Positions 31,004-38,069 of a DNA stretch of 64,000 nt are shown one piece after another. Source of the stretch: Actinomycetota bacterium (GTDB taxonomy: Bacteria; Actinomycetota; Thermoleophilia; Solirubrobacterales; Solirubrobacteraceae); NCBI GenBank assembly GCA_018268595.1, contig JAFDWH010000019.1:124001-188000 (forward strand), in the 5' to 3' direction. A program made the translations under genes and the position numbers. The first letter of the stretch is position 1. Each line of letters starts with the position of its first letter. The notes beneath the pieces are model-generated. The model did no database searches. It was not told the DNA's origin and worked only from the letters and a program-made list of their open reading frames with translations.

Positions 31004-31891
31004 ATGACCGCCGCCGACTCCAGATGGGGCGCAGGTGCGAACGCCGAGGCGATCACGGCGTGGGACGGCCCGTTGTTCGACCGCTTCCTCCGCTTTCGTC
31101 ACATCGTCACGACCGGGCTCGGTGTCCACGGCGAGCGGGCGCTCGAGCTGTTCCCGCCGCAGCCGGGCGAGCGTGTGCTCGACGTCGGCTGCGGGTTCGG
31201 CGACACGACGCAGCGGATCGCCGGACTGGTCGGACCGGAGGGGGAGGCGGTCGGGGTCGACGCGGCGGCGAACTTCATCGACGCGGCACGCCGTGAGGCC
31301 GAGGAGGCCGGCGTCGGCAACGTGCGCTTCGCAGTCGCCGACGTCGAGACGACGCGCTTCGAGGAGCACTTCGACCGCGCTTTCTCGCGCATGGGCACGA
31401 TGTTCTTCGCGAACCCGGTGTGGGCGCTGCGCAACGTGCGCGAGGCGCTCGTCCCCGGCGGCCGGCTTGCGATGGTCGTGTGGCGCCGGCGGACCGACAA
31501 CGACTGGCTGTACCGCGCGCAAACGATTGTCGAGGGGATCGTCGAGCGGCCCGAGGAGTACGACGAGCCGACGTGCGGACCGGGGCCGTTCTCGATGGCC
31601 GACGCGGACACGACGAGCGACGTGCTGCTGCACGCGGGCTTCGCCGATGTGTCGCTGCAGCGCTGCGACATCCCGATCCTCGTCGGCAACGACGTCGACG
31701 AGGCGATCGAGCTGGTGATGACGCTCGGGCCGGCCGGCGAGATCCTGCGGCTCGCGGGCGACCGTGCGACGCACTTGCACGGCGAGGTCGACGCGGCGCT
31801 GCGCGCGGGCCTGTCGGAGTTCCTGCAGCCGGACGGCACGGTCGTCGCGCCGGCATCCACCTGGGTCGTGTCGGCGACCGCGCCGGCCTGA
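31004..31891 (+). CDS. SAM-dependent methyltransferase next to attR
   Basis: The 295-residue protein has WDGPLFDRFLRFRHIVTTGL, the SAM-binding LDVGCGFGDTTQRIAG, AVGVDAAANFIDAARREAE, VADVET and FSRMGTMFFANP, as in UbiE/COQ5-like methyltransferases. The substrate is unknown. The ATG lies two bases after attR. Before the island arrived the gene would have started about five bases after the mature tRNA-Gly end, probably sharing its transcript. The island now separates them. Confidence 0.85.
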   Translation: MTAADSRWGAGANAEAITAWDGPLFDRFLRFRHIVTTGLGVHGERALELFPPQPGERVLDVGCGFGDTTQRIAGLVGPEGEAVGVDAAANFIDAARREAEEAGVGNVRFAVADVETTRFEEHFDRAFSRMGTMFFANPVWALRNVREALVPGGRLAMVVWRRRTDNDWLYRAQTIVEGIVERPEEYDEPTCGPGPFSMADADTTSDVLLHAGFADVSLQRCDIPILVGNDVDEAIELVMTLGPAGEILRLAGDRATHLHGEVDAALRAGLSEFLQPDGTVVAPASTWVVSATAPA

Positions 31892-31954
31892 CGACGAGGC
31901 CGGCGGGCCGCGCGCTCCGGGCCGGCTTCCGCTCGTTGGTACCGTCGGACGGCT

Positions 31955-32854
31955 GTGCCCGTGCGTCCGCTCCGTCCGCTGCCGCTCGCCGCGCTGGTCG
32001 CGGCGTGCACGTTCGCGCTCGTCGCCGGCTACATGGTGTTCGTGCGCACTCATCCGGGGCAGAAGCTCGACGAGGCCGCGCTCGACGGCCGGCTCGCCTC
32101 GTTCCACGCGCGTCACGCGGCGAGCGTGCTGCTGACGACGATCAGCGTCGGCTCGCTCACGCTGGCGGTCGTGCTGCTGGTGGGGCAGGCGCTGCTGCGG
32201 CGCCGCGTCGCGCAGGCGGCGATCACGGTCGCGGTCGTGCTGGGAGCGCTCGTCGTGACTGAGCTGCTGAAGCACTACGTGTTCGCCCGGCCGGAGCTGG
32301 TGTCGTCGTCGATCGACCACAACAGCTTCCCGAGCGGGCATACGACGACGGCGTTCGCCGTCGGGATCGCCGCCGTGCTCGCGGCGCCGCCGCGGTGGCG
32401 GCGGGCGGCTGCGGCGGGGGCGCTGCTGTACGGCGCGGCGATCGGCGTCGCCACGGTCGCGGCGGGCTGGCACCGGCCGAGCGACGTGGCGGGCGCGATG
32501 CTGGTGGTGACCGGCTGGGCTGCGCTGGTCGCGCTCGTGGCCGTGCTGGTGGACCGGGACGCGTTCGCCGGCGGGAGGGCCGAGGAGGGGGGGACCGCGC
32601 CGTCGAGCTGGGCGCGCAACACGGACCTCGAGCGCTACGTGCTGCTGGCGGTGGCGGCGCTGGGCGTGGGGTGGGTCCTGACGGTCGCGATCGTCGGCGG
32701 CGGGCGCGTCGGCGCGATCGAGCTGACGACGTTCAACGCCGCGTTCGTGGCCGCGTGCGCGTGCATCGCGGCGTTGGCGGCGCTGTTGCTGGCGGCGTTC
32801 CTGACGGCGCTGCGCGAGTCGCTGCCCGCGCGCGAGGCCGGCGCTCGGCGGTGA
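31955..32854 (+). CDS. PAP2-family membrane phosphatase
   Basis: The 299-residue protein has about six membrane helices and the PAP2 acid phosphatase motifs: a K-x6-RP-like KHYVFARPEL, SFPSGHTTTAF and GWHRPSDVAGA. Such enzymes remove phosphate from phosphatidate or undecaprenyl diphosphate at the outer membrane face. A second helical region of about 100 residues with three further hydrophobic stretches follows. TACCGT at 31940-31945 lies nine bases before the GTG start. Confidence 0.85.
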   Translation: MPVRPLRPLPLAALVAACTFALVAGYMVFVRTHPGQKLDEAALDGRLASFHARHAASVLLTTISVGSLTLAVVLLVGQALLRRRVAQAAITVAVVLGALVVTELLKHYVFARPELVSSSIDHNSFPSGHTTTAFAVGIAAVLAAPPRWRRAAAAGALLYGAAIGVATVAAGWHRPSDVAGAMLVVTGWAALVALVAVLVDRDAFAGGRAEEGGTAPSSWARNTDLERYVLLAVAALGVGWVLTVAIVGGGRVGAIELTTFNAAFVAACACIAALAALLLAAFLTALRESLPAREAGARR

Positions 32855-32856
32855 GG

Positions 32857-32927
32857 AGGCGACGACCGGAATCGAACCGGTGTACACGGCTTTGCAGGCC
32901 GCTGCGTAGCCACTCCGCCACGTCGCC
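32857..32927 (-). tRNA. tRNA-Cys (anticodon GCA)
   Basis: On the minus strand the acceptor GGCGACG/CGTCGCC, D arm, anticodon loop CTGCAAA (GCA), T arm ACCGG/CCGGT with TTCGATT and discriminator T are all present. CCA is not encoded in full. A 29-base near-copy of its 3' part lies at 33280. Confidence 0.93.
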
Positions 32928-33021
32928 TGAGACGGCATAGCCTAGTCGACTGCCGCCACCCGCCGCCCGCCACCGTCGCGCCGTCCTCGCCGTGCGCGCG
33001 TTGGTAGGCTTGCCTCTCCCA

Positions 33022-33094
33022 GGGCGATTAGCTCAGCTGGGAGAGCGCCGCCTCGACAAGGCGGAGGTCACTGGTTCGAGCCCAGTATCGCCCA
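33022..33094 (+). tRNA. tRNA-Val (anticodon GAC)
   Basis: Acceptor GGGCGAT/ATCGCCC, D arm GCTC/GAGC, anticodon stem CCGCC/GGCGG with loop TCGACAA (GAC), T arm CTGG/CCAG and discriminator A are visible. A TAGGCT box is at 33005-33010 and a terminator follows. Confidence 0.95.
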
Positions 33095-33105
33095 CTCGTC
33101 TCGAC

Positions 33106-33128
33106 GCCCCGGTCCGCCGGGGCTTTTT
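33106..33128 (+). terminator. Intrinsic terminator of tRNA-Val
   Basis: GCCCCGG (33106-33112) and CCGGGGC (33117-33123) form a perfect stem with a TCCG loop, followed by five T residues. This is the clearest classical terminator in the window. Confidence 0.85.
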
Positions 33129-33279
33129 GCGTTGTAGGGGCGCGGAATCGCCGGTGGGGCGGGCAATCGCGCGATTCCCGGTTGTTCCCCGCGCTCCGGC
33201 GCGGCGGCGAGCCGGGGAGCGTGCGGGAGCGGGCGGCGTGCTTCGGTTGTGTCCGATTTGTGTCTCACGCCTGCACGAG

Positions 33280-33308
33280 CGGAACCGAACCGGTGTACAC
33301 GGCTCTGC
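33280..33308 (-). repeat. Partial copy of tRNA-Cys
   Basis: These 29 bases match tRNA-Cys 32867-32895 at 27 positions and cover the T arm and part of the anticodon arm. The rest of the tRNA is missing. It looks like a leftover attachment site of a lost or decayed element. The 323 bases from 33129 to 33451 otherwise hold only a 12-bp palindrome at 33165-33176. Confidence 0.6.
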
Positions 33309-33451
33309 GCCATGTGGCGCATTGGTGGAGATCACAGGCATGTGCGGTGGCGCTTGCGCGCTCCGGTCGGGATGCTGCACGCCAGCCGCCGTGCGGTCGT
33401 CGTCGCCGACGACGATCCCGGCGTGGTCATCACGACCTTCCCCCGACTGAC

Positions 33452-33742
33452 ATGCGCGCCGAGTACGACAGCAAGGCGAACGCCATTTCGATCGCGCTCG
33501 TGCCGGAGGTCGAGCACGCGGAGCGTGCGGACCAGGTCCACGAGCGCGCGGTCGTCGCGTTGCACGACGGCTATCCGGTCGATCTGCAAGTGCTCTACCC
33601 GGACCTCGGCGTCGAGGAGCCGATCGCGGCCGTGGTCGGCCGCTATGACCTCGACAGGGGCGCGCTCGACGCTTCGGTGCGCTCGGCGCTGGCCGTGCCG
33701 GATCGCGTCGTCGTGCTCGACGTGCTGCCGCCTGCGGCCTGA
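33452..33742 (+). CDS. DUF2283-type small protein
   Basis: The 96-residue protein starts MRAEYDSKANAISIALVPEV and continues with VHDR-like VHERAVVALHDGYPVDLQVLYPD, the pattern of the DUF2283 family, whose function is unknown. The gene is short, monocistronic and followed by a leaderless-looking pair of small genes. Confidence 0.7.
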   Translation: MRAEYDSKANAISIALVPEVEHAERADQVHERAVVALHDGYPVDLQVLYPDLGVEEPIAAVVGRYDLDRGALDASVRSALAVPDRVVVLDVLPPAA

Positions 33743-33790
33743 GTGCCGGTTCACGTGAGAGCGATCGGCCGCCGGCTGTACGCTGCTGCC

Positions 33791-34000
33791 GTGGATCCGG
33801 CAAGACGACCAGTCCCGGCGGATCGCGCGTCGGACGCTGACGGCGTCCGTGATCCGCTGGCGAATCCGGCGGCGGTGCTCGCCGCGCGGCAGCGCCCGAT
33901 GGCCGAGCGGCTGGCGCTTGCGGTGAGCTGGAACAAACTCGCATCTCAGCTCCGTTCCGGCCTTGCTGAGGCGACGAGACACCCGACGACCCGCCAGTGA
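33791..34000 (+). CDS. Small helical protein coupled to a nucleotidyltransferase remnant
   Basis: The 69-residue protein ends AERLALAVSWNKLASQLRSG. TACGCT at 33779-33784 lies six bases before GTG 33791, which sets the start. The stop overlaps the next GTG by four bases. The arrangement of a small protein coupled to a nucleotidyltransferase resembles some toxin-antitoxin pairs, which is inference. I do not recognise the protein itself. Confidence 0.5.
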   Translation: MDPARRPVPADRASDADGVRDPLANPAAVLAARQRPMAERLALAVSWNKLASQLRSGLAEATRHPTTRQ

Positions 34001-34362
34001 CCGAGCCGGCCGACTTCGACGCGCTGGAGCTGTTCCGTGCGCTCGGTCGTCACCAGGTCGAGTACGTCACGGTGGGCGGCGTAGCGGTCCAGGCCTACGG
34101 CGGCCAGCGAATGACGCAGGATCTCGACGTTGTCATCGCGGCGTCGAGGGAGAACATGGGGCGGCCCCTGAGCACCGTGCGCCAGGGTGACGCATGGCCG
34201 TGCGTCACCCTGACGCGCGGCGTGCGCCACGGTGGCGCAGGAAGTAGAAGCAGGATGAGAAGAACAGAAGAACCCTTCGGGCGCGTCCGCTGCGCGAACG
34301 CGTGCAGTTGGGATCTGGCGAGGTGTCCGGGCGCTGCCGCGCGGGCGGCATACGACCGCTGA
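33997..34362 (+). pseudogene. Truncated nucleotidyltransferase (DUF6036-like)
   Basis: The first 55 or so residues read like the start of a nucleotidyltransferase: FRALGRHQVEYVTVGGVAV, QAYGGQRMTQDLDVVIAAS, with the GG and DLD pattern of the metal-binding core. After REN-M the sequence becomes low-complexity and falls into strong hairpins, and the rest of the domain is missing. The gene therefore appears cut short at about 34160. Confidence 0.65.
34173..34234. repeat. Strong hairpin at the break of the nucleotidyltransferase
   Basis: CAGGGTGACGCA (34183-34194) and TGCGTCACCCTG (34201-34212) form a perfect 12-bp stem with a six-base loop, enclosed by CACCGTGCGC (34173-34182) and its complement at 34224-34234 with one bulge. 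Confidence 0.75.
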
Positions 34363-34401
34363 CCTCGCTCCGGTGCACCCCGCGAGGGGTGCACCGGACA
34401 C
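34323..34401. repeat. Second hairpin with a competing arm
   Basis: A perfect 13-bp stem is formed by 34369-34381 and 34386-34398 around a GCGA tetraloop. GTGTCCGG (34323-34330) is complementary to CCGGACAC (34394-34401), so two pairings compete. Confidence 0.7.
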
Positions 34402-34415
34402 GCTCGGGTTGGCTA

Positions 34416-34583
34416 TCAGCGCCGGATGCGACTCTCGGGGCGGGGAAGGCTCGCGCTGTTCGGGTTGGTCGGATCGCGCGGCGTAGGAGGCGGAGGCGTG
34501 GGATTCAGACCACGGCTCTCCGGCATCGTGGGGTCGCGTGGTGACGGATGCGGGGCCGGAGGCTTGGGCTCGTTGTCGGGCAT
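34416..34583 (-). CDS. Proline-rich small protein (55 aa)
   Basis: The 55-residue protein starts MPDNEPKPPAPHPSPRDPT and repeats the PRDPT-x-P unit before a basic end, so it is probably disordered. AGGGGAGGTGA overlaps the stop of the upstream membrane protein gene and lies two bases before the ATG at its 3' end, so translation must be coupled. It may be a secreted or binding partner of the membrane protein; nothing in the sequence proves a role. Confidence 0.65.
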   Translation of the reverse strand: MPDNEPKPPAPHPSPRDPTMPESRGLNPTPPPPTPRDPTNPNSASLPRPESRIRR

Positions 34584-34585
34584 GT

Positions 34586-35053
34586 TCACCTCCCCTCTGC
34601 CAATTGAAGGGTCCAGAAGATGACCTCGGCACCGAGGGCGCAGGCGGCGACCTGGAAGACAACGAGCATCGCGTTGATGCGTTCCTTGTTCGCGTGCCAG
34701 TTGGCTTCGAGTCGCTGCGCGAGGAACTTCAGCATCTCTGCCTCGTCCCCACAGGGGTTCTCGCCCGTCCAGTCCTCGATGAGGATTCGCGCGCCCAGGG
34801 CGAACCGCCACTCATGCCGTGGCCAGAGGATTGCGATGCATCCCACGAGAACGACGCCGAACGCGATAAGCGCAAGGCCAGCGAGACCTTCGAATGCTGA
34901 TGTCTTAAGTGCCTCGGCGCCCAGGAACGAGGCAACCACGGAAGCTGCTGCGAGCAGGACGCCTGTGCGAGTGCGCAGCTCGTCAAGACTGCGCGCCTGC
35001 ATGTCGATCGCTCGCACCGACTCGCCGTAGGCCAGTTCCTCGGGCGTCGGCAC
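34586..35053 (-). CDS. Three-helix membrane protein, SLATT-like
   Basis: The 155-residue protein has an N-terminal amphipathic helix (RAIDMQARSLDELRTRTG), a pair of membrane helices (VLLAAASVVASFLGAEAL and LAGLALIAFGVVLVGCIAIL), a cytosolic segment of about 60 residues and a third helix near the C-terminus. The layout recalls SLATT-type pore-forming effectors, but no diagnostic motif is visible, so this is only a comparison. It starts at GTG, seven bases after the lamin-tail gene, and is coupled to the proline-rich gene. Confidence 0.7.
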   Translation of the reverse strand: MPTPEELAYGESVRAIDMQARSLDELRTRTGVLLAAASVVASFLGAEALKTSAFEGLAGLALIAFGVVLVGCIAILWPRHEWRFALGARILIEDWTGENPCGDEAEMLKFLAQRLEANWHANKERINAMLVVFQVAACALGAEVIFWTLQLAEGR

Positions 35054-35060
35054 GGGTTCC

Positions 35061-35453
35061 TCAGTGCCCGTTCGGGTGGCGCTTCGGATCGCCCACCGTC
35101 ATCGTGTCGATGAACGTTCCGTCGGCTCGCCGGAGGTATGCGACATCGCCGGTGTTGTTCCAGACTTGAGCGGAACGACCCGCGAACAGCAGCAAGTGGC
35201 CGTCGTCCGTCCAGCCGCTCGTCCCGTGCCCCGTGAAGACGTACGCGGACTTCCCCGCCGGCAACATGAGCACGGTGTTGCTCGTCGTCGCAGGGAACTC
35301 GTAGATGTGCACGTTCTGTTGCGTGGCCGTGTAGTCGGTCAGCTTCAAGCCGGTCAAGCCCACGGCGCTCATGCCGTCGTTCGCGACTTGGACCCACTCG
35401 CCCCGCGCGTCGTTCCCGCGGAGTCCTACGTGGCAGATATGGAGCCCGGGCAT
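35061..35453 (-). CDS. Lamin-tail-domain protein
   Basis: The 130-residue protein is almost wholly a lamin tail (LTD) beta-sandwich: GLHICHVGLRGNDARGEWVQVANDG, VGLTGLKLTDYT, HIYEFP, LPAGKSAYVFTG and WNNTGDVAYLRRADGTFIDT. LTDs bind partners and are found in bacterial surface and nuclease-linked proteins. There is no signal peptide. ATG 35453 was chosen because it opens the first strand. It is the first gene of a three-gene minus-strand unit. Confidence 0.8.
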   Translation of the reverse strand: MPGLHICHVGLRGNDARGEWVQVANDGMSAVGLTGLKLTDYTATQQNVHIYEFPATTSNTVLMLPAGKSAYVFTGHGTSGWTDDGHLLLFAGRSAQVWNNTGDVAYLRRADGTFIDTMTVGDPKRHPNGH

Positions 35454-35569
35454 CGGGCACTCCTTGCATCGATTGAACCCAAGACCGGAGCCTCGCGACG
35501 GCCGCCGGGCACCACACCCGGCCACGAGCCAAAACGGTCACGGTCATTCAAGACCAGGCGACGGACGGA

Positions 35570-35608
35570 ACCCGCCGAGCAGGGATGGTTAGGCCCTGCT
35601 CGGCGGGT
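35570..35608. terminator. Perfect 15-bp hairpin
   Basis: Bases 35570-35584 and 35594-35608 are exact reverse complements with a nine-base loop. It lies in the 473-base gap between the lamin-tail gene and the secreted protein; it may be a bidirectional terminator or an operator. No T-run follows. Confidence 0.6.
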
Positions 35609-35707
35609 CGGGGGTTCAACCGTCGGGCGGTATTCCTAGCCGCTCCTCAGGACGTACCCACGGGCTTGCGGGGATGGGGATTGGCTTTCGGTGCGTCTCA
35701 TGTGTGT

Positions 35708-35736
35708 CCCGTGGTTTGCGCGACGCCAAGCTCTCT
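35708..35736 (+). repeat. 29-bp imperfect repeat, copy 1
   Basis: This copy matches 37141-37169 at 25 of 29 positions in the same orientation. The two flank the secreted-protein gene. Nothing else is recognised in this upstream stretch. Confidence 0.5.
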
Positions 35737-35926
35737 CCATAGTGGAACCGCTCCCCTATGGAGAGGTCGTTTCGTGTGGGATTGCGGTACAGCGCAGTCA
35801 TCTGCGGACCGTGCCATCCTGGCGGCGCCCGTGACCGCGTAGCCCGGCTCCAGATCGCGTTGCTGCACGCAGTGGTCGTCGAGAACGTGCGCAACCTTCG
35901 CGTATCGCAGTCGTCTCAGATGCGCG

Positions 35927-37057
35927 ATGACTCTCCGTCCCACGTACATGGGCATTGGTGTGGTTGCGCTTCTGGCCGCGAGTTTGATCTGCTCCGGTGG
36001 CGCGAGCGCGAGCGAACAGGAGTGGCGTGTCGGTACCAAGGGCACCGTCGAGTCGGCGCGCTTCTCCAATAACAGATTGGTGTGGGCCGAGCGCGTCGGA
36101 AGCAATGGCTTCCGGATCTTCACGGCTCGTCTCGGAGGACGGCCACACCTCGCGGCATGGCTTCCGGATCATCGTGTTCGTCTCGGTAACGAGGGCGACG
36201 ATTTTGGCTACCTCTCGCTCGCTGCATGGCCGGGAGGCATCGCCTACGCGTACAGTCACGAGCACTGCTTCCAGGGCTGTTTCGGAAACGCCGACACCGC
36301 CGCCAACCCTTATTCCGCGACTATGCGGATCGTCGTCGCACCGTTCGGGAGACCATCGCGCGTGCTGTGGGCCAGGTCGTGCCGACCGGGTCTCCACACA
36401 CGGCCCCAAGTTGCGATCGCCGGCCAAACGCTTCTGACCAGCCACGGTTCATGCACCTACACGCCAAGCACGGTCGAGGAGAGCGACCTCTTCGGTTCGG
36501 CTCGCCGACAGCTTCCAGGTCGTGCGTGGACCAACACGGTCTACCTGCCGCTGCAGGCATCTGGTCGCTTCGCAGCCATCGCACAGCCGCCAGCAGGTTT
36601 CGACACGCATTCCAGCACCGCGGTGATTGATCTCCGCGCTCGTAGGATCGTGCTCAGCATCCCGCTCGACGACGACCCCGTCGCGCTTGCGAGCGATGGG
36701 GCTCTGATCTTCGCTACGCGACCGTACGGCGGGGCGCCCTGGAACATCGCGTGGTCCTCACCTGCTGAACCCTCTCCCCACCCAGTCACGGACAACGTGT
36801 CAGCGATCTGGCCCATCCTGCTCGCCGCGCATGGACGCATCGCAGTCGTCCGAACCCGGCCCATCGGCCAGCCCACCGCCGTTGATGTCTTCGCTCGCTC
36901 GGGTCGTCGACTCGGTGGCCTGGCGCGGGCTGTGCATGGCAAGTTCGGGGACGACGTCTTCGGCTTCGACGGTCGGCGCATCGCCTGGGTCGTGCGGGGG
37001 GCCAGACTCGCCGGCCCGGAGACGATCGTGGTGCGCTGCGTGCTCGCCTGCCAGTAG
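35927..37057 (+). CDS. Secreted protein of unknown function
   Basis: The 376-residue protein has a signal peptide (MGIGVVALLAASLICSGGASAS) and then repeated short segments such as NNRLVWAERVG, DGALIFATRPYG and GRRIAWVVRGARL, suggesting a beta-propeller of TolB-like type. Four cysteines could form disulfides. Codon use is visibly less GC-rich than in the core genes. Two ATGs (35927, 35948) are possible. The gene lies between copies of a 29-bp repeat and looks acquired. Confidence 0.65.
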   Translation: MTLRPTYMGIGVVALLAASLICSGGASASEQEWRVGTKGTVESARFSNNRLVWAERVGSNGFRIFTARLGGRPHLAAWLPDHRVRLGNEGDDFGYLSLAAWPGGIAYAYSHEHCFQGCFGNADTAANPYSATMRIVVAPFGRPSRVLWARSCRPGLHTRPQVAIAGQTLLTSHGSCTYTPSTVEESDLFGSARRQLPGRAWTNTVYLPLQASGRFAAIAQPPAGFDTHSSTAVIDLRARRIVLSIPLDDDPVALASDGALIFATRPYGGAPWNIAWSSPAEPSPHPVTDNVSAIWPILLAAHGRIAVVRTRPIGQPTAVDVFARSGRRLGGLARAVHGKFGDDVFGFDGRRIAWVVRGARLAGPETIVVRCVLACQ

Positions 37058-37140
37058 CCAAGCGGTGCTCCAGGGATCTCACGATCCGCTCGCACGCACG
37101 ACTCACATCGCGAGCGGCGCTGCAATCACTGCGATTGCGC

Positions 37141-37169
37141 CGTGGTTTGTACGCCGCCAAGTTCTCTCC
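37141..37169 (+). repeat. 29-bp imperfect repeat, copy 2
   Basis: This is the partner of 35708-35736. The 339 bases from 37058 to 37396 hold this repeat and no gene I can support. Confidence 0.5.
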
Positions 37170-37396
37170 GCTTGGAAGTGTCTCGACGTCGAGGCCGCAG
37201 CGCTCGGTGACCGCCGGGAGCGGTTGCTCGGTTCCCCGGCGGGCGTCGAGGACGTCTATCGCGGCTGGGCCTCCGTTGCGAATCGCGACAATTGCGCCGG
37301 AACCGCGTCGTCGCCGTAGTCGGCGTGGTCGACCTCGACCCGCGTGATCTCGGGCGTGTCGCTGGCTCTTGTAGTCGGCGCGAATGGATCGGGCCG

Positions 37397-37813
37397 CTAC
37401 GCGTGCATCGACGGCACGTACGAGATGCCGACGATCGCGCCCTCGGGTGAGAGCAGGCGCACGACCGTCTGTCCCCACGGCTCCTCGCGCACCGGGTGCA
37501 GCAGCTCGTGGCCGGCGGCGGTGAGCTCGTCGGCCGCGGCGTGCACGCTGGCCACGTCGGCGACGTCGAACTCGATGCTGACCTGCGGGATCGCGAGGTC
37601 CGCCGGCCACCGCTCGTCGCCGAAGCACGCGGCGGCGGCCTGGGAGAGCGGCCAGATGCCGAAGTGCTTCGTCCCGGGCACCTGCTCGCTGTGGAGGTAG
37701 CCGTCGCTGGTCTCGCCGGCGAGCGGGAGCCCGAGCGTGTCGACGTAGAGCCGACGCGACCGCGGCGGGTCAGGCGCGATCACCGCGACGCCCGCGACGA
37801 ACTCGATCTCCAT
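37397..37813 (-). CDS. VOC/glyoxalase-family protein
   Basis: The 138-residue protein has the two beta-alpha-beta-beta-beta units of the vicinal oxygen chelate fold: VAVIAPDPPRSRRLYVDTLGLPL, then SIEFDVADVASVHAAADELTAAGHELLHPVREEPWGQTVVRLLSPEGAIVGI. Metal ligand positions are consistent with the family, but the substrate is unknown. ATG 37813 gives the first strand MEIEFVAGVAV. Confidence 0.85.
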   Translation of the reverse strand: MEIEFVAGVAVIAPDPPRSRRLYVDTLGLPLAGETSDGYLHSEQVPGTKHFGIWPLSQAAAACFGDERWPADLAIPQVSIEFDVADVASVHAAADELTAAGHELLHPVREEPWGQTVVRLLSPEGAIVGISYVPSMHA

Positions 37814-37850
37814 GCCCCTTGCTCTACCCGGTCGAAGCCGGACCTTCACG

Positions 37851-38069
37851 TCACCACTTCAGCTCGATCTCCAGCTCGCGCTCGTCGCTCTCCACCTCGA
37901 GCTCGACCTTGAGCTGGACCTCGTCGGGCACGTGCAGCGTGAAGCGCATGCCGCCGCGCTCGAACTCGACGTCGTTATGGCGGGCCAGCATGTCGGCCAG
38001 CGCGTGCAGGCGCGCCGCCGCCTCCTCGCGGCCGACCGTCTCCTTTGTCTCCACCTCGAAGATCTCCAT
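37851..38069 (-). CDS. Amphi-Trp domain protein (72 aa)
   Basis: The 72-residue protein starts MEIFEVETKETVGREEAAARL and ends VESDERELEIELKW, the pattern of the amphi-Trp domain, a small family with an amphipathic strand and terminal Trp whose role is unknown. AAGGAG precedes the ATG. The first base of the ATG is the last base of the lipid kinase stop, so the two genes are coupled. Confidence 0.8.
   Translation of the reverse strand: MEIFEVETKETVGREEAAARLHALADMLARHNDVEFERGGMRFTLHVPDEVQLKVELEVESDERELEIELKW

Noticed and set aside
35616-37628. Transposase or integrase remnant suggested by similar short peptides near the two 29-bp repeats
   Set aside because: The similarity is only a few residues (GE-S/N-LA) and comes from the DNA repeat itself; no transposase motif is present.
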